Source: Lindgomyces ingoldianus (lineage: Eukaryota > Ascomycota > Dothideomycetes > Pleosporales > Lindgomycetaceae). From it: a stretch of DNA of 64,000 nt. Shown in pieces: positions 24,251 through 35,200 of the stretch (the stretch's first letter is position 1; each line of letters begins with the position of its first letter). Below the pieces are notes generated by a model. The model did not search any database. It saw nothing but the letters and a program-made list of their open reading frames with translations, and was not told the origin of the DNA. The stretch is taken from the NCBI RefSeq assembly GCF_010093535.1, contig NW_022985166.1:1644978-1708977 (forward strand), read 5' to 3'. The translations under genes and the position numbers were made by a program.

Positions 24251-26715
24251 TTACACAATCGTGAGAACTGTGACGTGCCACCGCTTCATGCTACTCTGAT
24301 ATAGATATGGCTCCGGCTCGTAGTAGCCCACTCGCTTATACTGCCGTTTTTCTCCGACAGGGGCGAGCAGAATACAAGCATAACGACCGAACGGTGAAGG
24401 GCTACTGGAACCTGACCTCCCGCGCCCGTTACGTACCGAGAGAACGAGGATGTCAGAACTTGGCAGCGCTATTGAGGATGGACTGTCGAGGAACAAGCCA
24501 GTTTGATGATCGGACACAAGTGGAGGCTGAGGGCATCCCGCATGCAAAGTGGAGAAAGAAACGGTGGGTCCGCGGAGTTTCAACCAGCCACTCGATATCA
24601 TACCCAGCTCATCAGTACCACGGAGAGTGGTGTGAAAACCAAGGACTTGGGTGGGAAATCGACTGTTTCGGCTCGAATACCGGGGCATATATTTGACAGG
24701 TGCTGGGCATGACGCCCATGAGAAAGAAGGAGCAATGTACTCTTCGGAAGAATGGATGAAATTCTGGGTGGAGCTGGTTAAGTCTCGTCGCCAAAGAAGC
24801 GCTTGGGGAAGGTCATGAGACCACATCCCTGCCACGTATCGAGTGCGGTATGGGAGTTGTTTGCGGAAAGACCTTACAAGTCCAGAAATGGCTGGTAGTT
24901 TATCTTCGGGCCTGGTGAGAATTCGTCTGCTGTACTCTTCCACCAGCTGATACCAGCAAGCATCAACATTAACTTCTGGGATGAGATGGGCGAGCTTGTA
25001 AAATGAGTTTTTTGGGCATCGAAAACTCGCTCCGGCGTGGCGTCGAGTTGGGGAAGCGAGTTGTACAGTGTGTCGAAGATCGCGCCAGTCTGCAACAACT
25101 CTAGGCTCACGGTCGTCTGCAGAGGAAATGATACCAGCAGGTTGTCTTTCCGACGCTTCAAGCTCGTTGCATGCCCAGGAAACCTCATATTGAGTCCAAT
25201 GGATAATCCGCCTCGCAAGAAGTCGCTCTTGTAATATCCACCCGCGAGTGCTGAGAACACTCTGGTTGATCGCGTCTTGGGCATGCGGTATTCGAGGACA
25301 TATCACCTTCTTTGGTCGCGCCGACGAGTCAAGAAATAGAGATGGATGCTCGCAGCTTGCCACCTCTAAAGTGTTCCTTGGTGTCAGAAATCCACTGGAG
25401 CAACTCCCGGCAGCATCGGCGGAAACGACGAGCCACGCATTTGCGAAAATTATGTGCATCTGGGATGCATGATATTCCCAGTCCTCGTTCGAGTCTTGCA
25501 GGATGCATAAGGCGTCAATCCAAAGATAGCGATGGCCGAGCTTCCGGGTTACTATAACCGCATCCTGCATTGTTTGGGGCATGCTCGAGAGAGGAATAGC
25601 AGATAGGTGTTTTGCGAGTTTGTTGGTTGTTGTGCATAAAGTGTTAGCCTTGCCCCAGCGATAACTCAGAGCGAGGTACTTCCCACGCTCGCCGTTGGTC
25701 TCGATCAGAACAGGTTCCTTGAATTGGCCGAAAGCTCCAACGTCAATGACCCTTGGGGGCAATTTGGGTTCCGCTTCGCGATAACATGGCCGATGAGAAC
25801 TTTCACATACGCCAACCCAGGCTTGGATTTGAGAGACTATCCCTTCGGAATCTGGGATCACATCAAGATAGGCCCGCTCTCGCCTTGCAATCCTACAAAA
25901 CTCCCACACTGGGGGTTGTCTGGTGACTTCTATACATGAGCGAGTTTCAACAAAAGCAAAGGGGTCCTCACTCTTGAGAGAGGGGTGATCCTTGAGGGTC
26001 CTATGATGCTTTGGTTTGATCCACCCGATAGGTTTGTCCGCATCAGTGCAATGACGGGCTAACCAGAGAGGTTTGGAGCGATTCCAAACGTGAAGTATCT
26101 CGAACTCCTGCAAAGTCTTAGTTAGACAAGAGAGCTCTTAGGGAGGGCATATCTTACATCGTTCGGCTGGTATTCCAAAAGAGGATAACCAGCCAAGATT
26201 GGTGGGCTGGGCGCAGAAGGAAACTTCCGAGAAGTGTGTGAGACGGCTACGAAAAGAGTAAACAGGTCTTTGGTGGCTGCGAGAGTTAAAGGGATGCTAA
26301 CAATATCGAGCTCTGCGCTCTTATCTTGATATATCACATGGAGTAGCTCCGATTTACCAGTCATTGTAGCTCCATAGACAAGGGATATTTGGGAGCCCGG
26401 GAAACGGCTGGCATTGAAATGAGGTTTTGGCTGTGAGGATTCGCGAGCCAAACTTGAGAGGAACAAGGTACATAGATGGCACCCACTTTCGGCAGATGTA
26501 CGGAGGGTGGAGAAATCGATATGATGGGGGAAGACATCGGAATGAACGGTGATGGGTTCAGGGACAATGAGTGAATACCACAGATTTATTGGACACAATT
26601 TCTTCGCACAGTCGTCCTTGAAGTGAAGCTGGAACTTGATGGACTTGCAGAGATAGCACAGTTGATTGATATTTTCGGCCCTGGTGGGGCTGAGCTTTGC
26701 CGGAGCAAGGGCCAT
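24251..26715 (-). CDS. HET-domain (heterokaryon incompatibility) protein
   Basis: HET-domain proteins act in fungal non-self recognition and programmed cell death; most members have no known ligand. Predicted exons 26715-26158 and 26107-24251 (186 and 619 codons) give 804 residues; the intron (GTAAGA..GCAG, 50 nt) joins EYQPND to EFEILHVWN. The N-terminal part holds a Cys/His-containing segment (INQLCYLCKSIKFQLHF; SAESGCHLCTLF) typical of proteins with a HET core. The core spans about residues 325-480: YLALSYRWG, MPQTMQDAVIVTRKLG, YLWIDALCILQDSNEDW, and STRGWILQERLL. The C-terminal half is variable. No NACHT, WD40 or other partner domain is fused. It is divergent from the PTH11-like gene over about 1 kb. 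Confidence 0.93.
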
Positions 26716-27727
26716 CTGAGCGCTATGAGCAGGTGTTCACTTGAAAGGCATTGAACGAATGGTTGTGTGAATGGGCTTGTGGAGGCTGGTGGTGGCCCTC
26801 AGCTGATGCCTGATGAATCCTCTGATAGGGAGCGACAGGCCGATTGGGAGTAGGAGTTCCACGTGATCGGGAGTGGAGACTCCGACTGCGGTACCTCCAC
26901 CTCCACCTAGGCAGGCGTTTTGGACACGGGAAAGTTGGGCTACGACAGGGCGGCCCTCATTCCTCACCAACGCCATGCATGAAGCATTGTTCACCGCCAG
27001 CACATTTCTTGACCGCTCCACTTTGCCTTGAAGAAACAGCCATGTGAACAGCAGAAGCCTCACCGGCGGACGCCCTGTTACACTCGCCATTACTCGAAAG
27101 CTAGGGGGTACCAAGAGGGCTTTAAATGCCCGAGGCTCACCACGCGACCTCGATCCCACAAAGCACTCGTCTCATCAGAGTTTGGACTGTGCACCTCCAC
27201 ATTTCGGCCCAAAGCGACCAAGGGAAGCGGCGGCGGATGTCAAAAGCACCTGGTTGGCGATCCAAGTCCCACGTCCGTGGATTCTGCAAGCCTCTAACTG
27301 CGCTCACTTGTCTCCATTGGTCCGATAAAAGGTCAGTGAATAGCGAGACCCTTCAGCTCCCCACGCGGGTTTGCGATGCCGCTATGATGATTCTGATGCT
27401 TCAGATAAGCCCTGCAGCGGACTAGTGGGGACTAAGTCGCGAATCCAATGGAACTGGAGCCCTGCGATGCCTTTTTCGCTCTTGCCTTCTCCCTTGTGCC
27501 TTCCATCTCTTCTCCTTCTTCCCTCATTCTTATCCTCCTCCTTCGTGCCTTCTCTGTTTCCTATCACCAACCCATCCGGCACCTCTGGGTGCATCCATGG
27601 TGCGATAACGATGCAATATATCCCGCAACATGTACCTCCTGAACAAGCAGCCAACAATCTCTAATATACCTTACCGATAAGGCTATAAGTGGTAGCCCGC
27701 ACTCCTGTGTCTTCGCCGTAGTCGAAC
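26716..27727. promoter_or_regulatory. Divergent intergenic region between HET and rhodopsin-like genes
   Basis: It must hold both promoters. There are C/T-rich tracts at 27480-27560, close to the plus-strand gene, typical of fungal leaders. Overlapping short frames on both strands look like noise. No defined binding site can be named. Confidence 0.5.
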
Positions 27728-29265
27728 ATGCAGTTTGCCGTCGAATCATGGATCTGGTATACCTTCGCCGTGTCTGTTGTCTTTATCAGACTGTACGTTA
27801 GACAGCCCAGTCGTACAGACAACGTTCGTACACAACGGGACCGGAACTAACAAGTATCCGCAGCATCTCAAGAAGTCTCCTCTTTGGATCACTAATGCGC
27901 CTGCAATATGATGACTGGATCATGGGCATTTTCGTCACGGGTTGTTACACAGTCTTGATCGTGATGGCCAACATCGAAGCTAAATCGCAGTCAAATCTGC
28001 TCCCTCCAGGATTCGACGTCAGCACACTCACATCCGAGGAAATATCCGCCCGTGAATATGGAAGCAAGATTGTAATTGTGGTCGAGCAGATGCAGATTGC
28101 GGTCATCTGGGCTTGTAAAGCTTGCCTGTTGATATTGTATCATAGGCTTACAAGAATGGTTGCGTCTAAAGAGAATGTCGCCATCAAGCTGCTCTCCGCC
28201 TATGTCGCTCTTGGATTCGTGGTCATGGAGATCTTGTACTTTGCTGCTTGGTGTAGACCTTTCTGGCAGTATTGGGCAGTCCCGACTGGGAGTTCCCAAT
28301 GCAACGCCCTAATCGACCACCGCATCACAAACGCAGTTTTCAACATCTCGTCCGACCTTATCATGCTCTGCATCGCACTTCCCATGTTTATCCGCAGTCT
28401 GCTCCCCCTTAAGCGAAAGCTAATCCTTTGCTGCATCTTCAGCTTAGGCGTCTTCGTTGTAAGTAAAATCTAATAAACGTGTCCATTGTCACATTGACCT
28501 TTGTTCTAGATCCTAGCATCCGTGTTGAACAAGTACTACTCCTTCGCGAAACCGTATGAGCCAACATGGATCTTCTGGTACGCCCGTGAATCCTCGACAG
28601 CGATCATTGTGGCAAATTTACCCTTCACATGGACCCTCCTACGCAAAATCTTCAATTTGGGTGCGTTTGATGAACACCATCCACCACCTCCAACCTACCA
28701 TTCATCCAGAACTGCTGGCGGCAGGCGGACGCAACGCGGCCGCAGTGGCCATGGAAGCGGCGGCGGCAGCGCAGAGAAACAACCTCACAGCCATGGAAGC
28801 AACCAAAGTAGTAAAGATAGCCATTCGATGAGCCTAATTGGATCTATTTGCGCTGCGAAAGACCCCAAAGCTACGGCACCCATTTCGGATGATAGCCAGC
28901 ACAGCGAGAATGGACTCCTTCATGCACAGATAACCGCCCAAGATTTCGGGAATGTCGACTTGGAGCTTGGAGACAGACCCTCTGCGCTCGGCCCTCGACC
29001 ACTATCCCCGGTAGCGTCAAGGGCGACTTCGGCGCGACCATCGCTAGACGGCAGCGTCCACCATTATCCCAGTCTTGCTTCGCCACGAAAGGCACATCTG
29101 GCTCCTTCGAGAGCCTCGAGCGTTGCTTCAGTGGATCGAAGAGTGCTCAGGCCACTGAGTCCAAGCCGCAGTAGCCACGATGGAACCGGCATCGGAGCCC
29201 CGGTTGGAACGGGAGGAGGCAGAAGTGCGAGAGACCGAAAGATGAGAGCTCGACTGAGTAACTAA
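27728..29265 (+). CDS. PTH11/SAT4-type rhodopsin-like integral membrane protein
   Basis: Seven-helix plasma-membrane protein of the fungal rhodopsin/CFEM-less PTH11 group, members of which can act in surface sensing. Predicted exons 27728-27792, 27864-28458 and 28510-29265 give 471 residues; junctions FIRL|ISRSLLFGS and LGVFV|ILASVLNKYY complete helices. Helices include WIWYTFAVSVVFI, DDWIMGIFVTGCYTVLIVMA, IAVIWACKACLLILYH, LGFVVMEILYFAAWCRPFW and LCIALPMFIRSLLPL. Hallmarks are DDWIM after helix 2, the C-x-PFWQYW segment and CNALIDHRITNAVFNISSDLIM. The cytoplasmic tail (about 200 residues) is rich in Ser, Gly, His and Arg and probably phosphorylated. No N-terminal CFEM domain. Confidence 0.9.
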
Positions 29266-30010
29266 TATCTCCTATGTTTGATTACGATTGAATGAGTATA
29301 GAGACTCGCGGGTCGGAGGAACCTGCAGGCTAACTTCACGGCGTTCGGCAGAGATACCTTGGGCGGTTATGTGTCGGAGGCTTGCAACTGGAATGACATG
29401 TATCTGTATAAGTCTCTGTACATAATTATGGCAATCATTTGAAGCAATACCCAAGCCCCAGCAGATGCTTGATGACCTGAGGTGTTAGCGCAACCATCCA
29501 TTGATGTGGGCCTATGTCATTCCACTCTGCTTCCGCGATCGGATGCTGAGGACACGTGACTTGGCCGTCGGCAGGATAGCAAGCAGCGCTTTCACAGCGC
29601 CCTCTCGATGGATCACCAATATTAGCAGCCAACCGCAGTGCATATCGCGCTGCATGACTTCGATGGCAGATACGAAGGGAGTCGAGATGCTCAAGGCAGT
29701 AAGCCTGCGAGCCTTACGTATGACCAAGGGCGGTTATTATGCATGTATTTCGTGCTTGTGGCTTAACTTAATTTGCGCGTGGCTCGGCAAAAAAAAGAAA
29801 GAAGGCCGAGACGAGCCTTGGTTGAAAACTTCACGCCGACGCAGACTCACAATCATTCATCCACCATGCCACCACCTACGTGAAAACTGCGACACCACGC
29901 CTCTGCCCACGGCCCCGTGTGCTTAACGGCCACCACAACCCGCCTGCAGTCCTCTGCATTCCGCACCCGCAGCTTCGAGTGCGTCCGCCACAGCACCTGC
30001 AACCGCCAAA
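29266..30010. other. Intergenic, PRPP synthetase promoter side
   Basis: No gene seen; frames at 29435-29926 are not convincing. The right end is C-rich (29880-30010), fitting a 5' leader of the PRPP synthetase gene. Confidence 0.5.
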
Positions 30011-31502
30011 ATGGTGCGCAATATCGTCGTGCTTGGAGGGAGTTCCCACCCGCAGCTCACCGAGACCATCTGCAACCACCTCGGCATTCCGCCGGCGAAG
30101 CGCCTGCTGAGCAAGTTTGCCGTTGGCGAGACGCGAGTCGAGGTCCAGGAGTCGGTGCGTGGCAAAGATGTCTTTATCATCCAGTCCGGTGGCGGAAAAG
30201 TCAACGACCACCTGATGGAGCTTCTGATCACCGTCTCTGCGTGCCGCACAGCCTCAGCCAAGCGCATCACCGCCGTGCTTCCGCTCTTCCCGTACTCGCG
30301 CCAGAGCGATATCCCGTACAACAAGGCTGGCGCCCCGCTGGCGAAGGGCCCAGGTGGCCAGCTCAGTCGTGCCGGCACCTACACCTTCGACAGCCGCCCG
30401 CAGACGCCCTATCCCGGCCAGCAGGAGAGTATGGGCCTGAGCTCTGTTGGCGCTGACAGCCTTCACAACCAGCTCAATCGTCTGCGGACCGACGACCGAC
30501 GCAACGGGGCCTCGACTCCCAACAGCCCGGCCAAGCAGAGCAACCCTGATGGGACCCGGCCTCGTCGTAGCGATACCCTCGACTCAACCAAGTCGGACAG
30601 GAACGGATACACTACGCCGACCTCGAACCCAGCTGGAGTTAACGGTGTCAATGGTGTCAACGGAACAACCAAAGCTACCACCAAGCCCCCCCAGTTCCAG
30701 CCTCAGCCTGGCTACAAGCAATGGGTCGCCCAAGCTGGCACTCTCGTCGCAGACCTCCTGACTTGTGCTGGAACCGACCACGTGATCACTATGGATCTGC
30801 ATGACCCGCAATACCAGGGTTTCTTCGATATCCCCGTCGACAACCTCTATGGCCGCCACCTGCTCCGGAAGTACATCCAATACAGCATCCCCAACTACCA
30901 GCAAGCGGTCATCGTGAGTCCGGATGCCGGAGGAGCGAAGAGGGCCACAGCAATTGCCGACGCCCTCGGAATGCCTTTCGCGCTGATCCACAAGGTTTGT
31001 AGATGACCAGTCAACATGGGGTGCATGCCCCAGCTAATATCCATGTAATAGGAGCGTCGCCCAACGCAGATCTCTGATCGGCAGAATGCTACTATGATGC
31101 TTGTTGGCAATGTCGCGGATCGAACCGCCATCTTGATCGATGATCTGGCAGATACCTCGAATACCATCACTCGTGCTGCGAAGCTGCTGAAGAAAGAGCG
31201 CGCGACCAAAGTGTATGCGCTGGTGACGCATGGTATTCTGAGTGGAGATGCTATTGATCGGATAAATGCGAGCGCCCTGGATAAGGTGGTTGTGACGAAT
31301 AGTGTCGATCAAGCTGATCATTTGAAAAGGTGCCCGAAGTTGGAGGTGCTGGAGGTTGGGAATGTGTTCGCCGAGGTATACTCACTCCCCTTTCCTCCTT
31401 TCTCTTCTCCTCACTCTAAACCTTGAGTTCTAACCCTCGTTCTAGGCCATCAGAAGAGTCCACCACGGAGAGAGTATCAGCGTCCTATTCGACTACAACT
31501 AA
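30011..31502 (+). CDS. PRS1: Ribose-phosphate pyrophosphokinase with non-homologous insert
   Basis: Makes PRPP from ribose-5-phosphate and ATP for nucleotide, His and Trp synthesis. Predicted exons 30011-30994, 31052-31375 and 31446-31502 give 454 residues; joins are LIHK|ERRPTQIS and VFAE|AIRRVHHGES. Family motifs are FAVGETRVEVQESVRGKDVF, PLFPYSRQSD, DLHDPQYQGFFDIPVDNLY, VSPDAGGAKRA and the PRPP-binding loop ILIDDLADTSNTI. About 120 residues (roughly 112-232) interrupt the fold between APLAKGPG and PQPGYKQWVAQ; this insert is Ser/Asn/Gly-rich with a VNG repeat. Yeast Prs1 and Prs5 carry such non-homologous regions and feed into cell-integrity signalling, so this is a Prs1/Prs5-type subunit; which of the two is uncertain. 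Confidence 0.93.
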
Positions 31503-32267
31503 TCTTTTATGCATGTGTTCTCACCCGGGTCGAGCCGAGTTCAAGTCGAGTTCGAGTCGAGTTGAGGCACCGAAACGTTTGGGGTAGACTAGTGCATCTT
31601 CTTTTCAAAACGTAGAAAATCAAGGCGACGATATGTGTGTGTGTGTGTCTGGGCCAGAATGTGCCCTCTCTTTACGGGTAGGTTTGGCGTTGTGAATCTC
31701 AGAAAACATCTGTCATGTGTGCGTGTGAAAGCATGAAATCTTTAGATGGCCAGTTCCTTTCCATCATGTCAAAGTGAGGATCTGTTGTGCATGAAAGGGC
31801 ATTTATTGTCGTTCCATTGCAGCCCAAACAGTTACGGTTTGTTATGACCATCCATGCTGTTCAGATTTGTTTGTCATGTCGTGTCCCTCCTAAACTATAT
31901 GCGAAGGAATGGGCGAAATTGATGTTTGCAATACTAGCTCAGCTGTCACGCATGTTTTGGAAGTAGTTGTCCACATCTAGCAAGATTTGATTACTGTTAG
32001 TTTTGATCTAACTACCTAATAATGAAGGCAAATCAGAATATAGATAGTTGCAAAACAATAATTGGAAACTTATCCTAACCAAACTCAACATCTGTCACCT
32101 AGCTTTCAGTGTTCTTTGTCTCTATATCTTATCCACGCGCTGAGCATCCAAAAAGCTATCCGTAATATAATTCACTCTTTCCTTCCTTCACTTCCTTCCT
32201 ACCCATACCCCCTTCTCAATATTCCAAACCCAGTTTAGTCTCTTTCCTCAACATAGCCAGCCTGCAC
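31503..32267. other. Intergenic between convergent genes
   Basis: This holds the 3' UTRs of the PRPP synthetase and VIT/vWA genes. It contains a degenerate GAGTTC(A/G)AGTC repeat (about 31536-31566) and a (TG)n microsatellite (about 31633-31648). Confidence 0.6.
31633..31648. repeat. TG dinucleotide microsatellite
   Basis: A run of about eight TG units in the 3' flank of the PRPP synthetase gene. Likely length-variable between strains. Confidence 0.8.
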
Positions 32268-35200
32268 CTACAACAACCCCCGCGCTTTCTCAATCAAATC
32301 GCCACCATGTCCATTATCCTCCAACCAGCCCCTCGCCTTGTCAACAACCAGCTCCCAACTCCCCTGCAATGCTACAAGTTTGGTTTCGAAATACGCGATT
32401 GCGAGCGCAGTTGCAAAAGCCCTCTTCTCCAAGCCCAAGCTCCAGTCCTTCATCTTTTGTTCGGTGGAAGAAGGATTAATACTAAGGGCGGAGAATAAGG
32501 TCACACTCCATTCCCAGAATCCCTCGAAGGTTTGCAAAGCGATTAGAATTTCGAGAATTTCGTCGGGGGTTTTAGGTTTTGTGGGGGTGGGGGCAGGGGC
32601 TGGGGCACCAGCGGAGAAGGGTTTGGCCCTGGGGTTGCCGAAGGGGGAGGATGAGGCTGTTGGTGCTGGTGCCGGTGCAGCACCGAATGCAGATCCGAAG
32701 CTGAACGGAGACGCAGACGCAGACGCAGCAACAGGTGCGCTTCCAAAGCCACCCTGTGTATTATTCGAAGATCCGAAAGCCGAGGTCTCAGCTGAGACAC
32801 CACTGGCTTTCGATGTGGAGGGCGCAGATGAATTTGCTGTAGGCGGAGACAAAGGACTACTCCTTTCTCGACTTCCTTCAATCCTATTCAAACGCTCCCG
32901 GTTTATCGCAACGCTATCATCAACCGTATCCGTTTTCGCACAGATACGGTCTAGGGCTTGGCTTTGGTTGTCAAGGTCTGGGGCTTGGAGTGCCATCAGC
33001 TTGATTTTCCTGGACAGCACTCTCGTATGCGCCGGAGCTTGGCGGGATTTCCATTCTTCGGTTGTGGAAGTATCTACGGGTGCAGATGGAGGTGGAGGCG
33101 TAGAAGTTGTAGGCGCAGGCGCACTCTCCCCAAAAAAACGCCCAAATGAGGTCGACGATTTCTTAGCCTTAGTATAGAACTCCTGACTCTGAGTCGACAG
33201 TGCAGCGGTTCGTGCAGTTAGGGTGTCGAGTTTTTCACCGCGCTCCGTAACGCTTTGGATTGAGTTATGGAGCAAGTTTTGGGTGACAGCGAGTTCGGCG
33301 GCGGCGGTGTCGTGGGGGGACTGTGGGTGTGGTTGCGGTGGTGGTGGTGGTGGTATGCTTGCGTAGTTTGCTGGTGAGTAGCTGGGGAGCGTAGAAAGTC
33401 CTGTTGGCTGGGGTGCGTTGCCGAAGAAGCTTGCAGAGAGAGCAGCGGAGCCTGTTGATTGGGGTGCAAGACTGAATAGACTTCCTCCGGGTGGCGGCGG
33501 TGTTGGGTTACTGCTACCAAAGAAGCCTTTTATTCCGCCAAAAAGACTGCGGGACTTTCTCCTGTCAGTGGTGGAGATATTTATGCCATGAGACTTGCTT
33601 TCGCTGCTAGCGCCCAGAGAAGAAAACATATTTTGCGTTGCTTTGACTGGTGCTGATGCTTGGGGCACTGATGCTGGATCATCTAGCACTTCATATCCAG
33701 CTTCCTCCAGCTCCTTATCCGTCCTGTTAGCTCTATTTCTTTCGATGGCAACAAATGAGCAGTATTTTCCGCCGACCTGGAAGCGCACCCCTAGACGCAC
33801 AGCCTCGCGCTCCACCATGTCAGAGAAGCGGGATTCGAATTTCTCTTTGAGCGGTTTGCTGGATTCGTCTTTGGCTTCGGGCAGCCATCCACGGCCTTGT
33901 TCGAGCTCGAAGATGGCTTTCTTGGCGGCGAGTTGGTGGATTGTTTCACCAGGCATATCTAGGATCTGGATTGGAATCTCCAGCTCTAGCGGACCATACT
34001 GGCTCGTTCCCTTCAGAATCACAGATTGTGGAGTCTGTTGTGGAGCTTCGGGACCCAGGAGGAGGTATACAGAAGTCCGATTGAATGCGAAGAGTGCGGG
34101 GATATTCTGCGGAGCCTGGATGATCTTTGGCGCCATGATGTTGGGAAGATGTGAGTAGCGTGCTTCGCCGGACTCATCGTATGGGGGAGGGAAGTCTTTG
34201 TCAGGGTCGGCGGTGGCGTCGAATAGAGATATGGGCTTTTTCTGGTGGTAGTCAGTAAAGAAAGACCGCATGGTTTTGGATTGGAGACCACTGACGGGTT
34301 TCTCTTCCTCTTTCTTTTCATCAAGCGCAATCTTGACGGTCAAGCTATCTGCCACCCTCTCCACAATCTCGAAGTCGTCGTCTTGTGTACGGCTCGTGTT
34401 TTTGCTGTTGTTATCCGAGTACTTCACTTCCAATGTATAGTCGTCGACGTGCGGAGATAGCGCCCCCTTAAGCATGCGTACGACCTTACTATCCATCTTT
34501 TCGCCCTCGCCCACTGTCTGCGAGAATCCGTTCCCTGCTCTTGCTATACCCTCAATCAGGGAATGAGACACGCCATTCCCGATTCCAAGGGTAAAGACCC
34601 GGATCGGTACCTTCGTCTCAGCAACCTCCTGATTCAAATACGAGAACAGCCTTTGCTGATCCCAAATCTCACCATCCGTCAACAACATAACTTCCAGTGG
34701 GATATCCTTATACCGCTGATCTAGCGTCGCCTTGATCGGCTGATACATTTCCGTCCCACCAAAATTCGCCTGGAATAGCTCGACATGCCTGACAGCTTGA
34801 TCGAGGGTTTGCTGGCTGTATGTCACGCTTTTCGGCCATAAAAATGAGTGCGAGGAGCCAAACGAACAAATGTTGAATTTCACCCCCACGGGTAGTGATT
34901 TCAAGAAGACTTTGAGCGCTTGGATGACGAGATTGATGCGAGAGCCCGACATGCTGCCGCTGCGATCGCAAACGAATACGACTTCGGGTTTCTCTGCAGG
35001 AAGGGAGAATTTGGGGACGAGGGTAGCCATCAGGGCGCGTTGGTTCGGGATCGTTGGATGGGTTTCCAGAATCGCCTTGGGGATTCCAGAGTCCTTGGAG
35101 ATGATTTGAAGGATGAAATCAGTGTCGAGTTGGGCAGTGCCGAGGGAGAGGGTGGCCGAGGCCTTGTTCATCTTGGGTTCGGCGTTCGGGGCGAAGGATG

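Noticed and set aside
32338..33177. 279-codon plus-strand frame opposite the VIT/vWA gene
   Set aside because: Antisense shadow of the Pro/Ala/Ser-rich linker; the opposite strand carries the domains.
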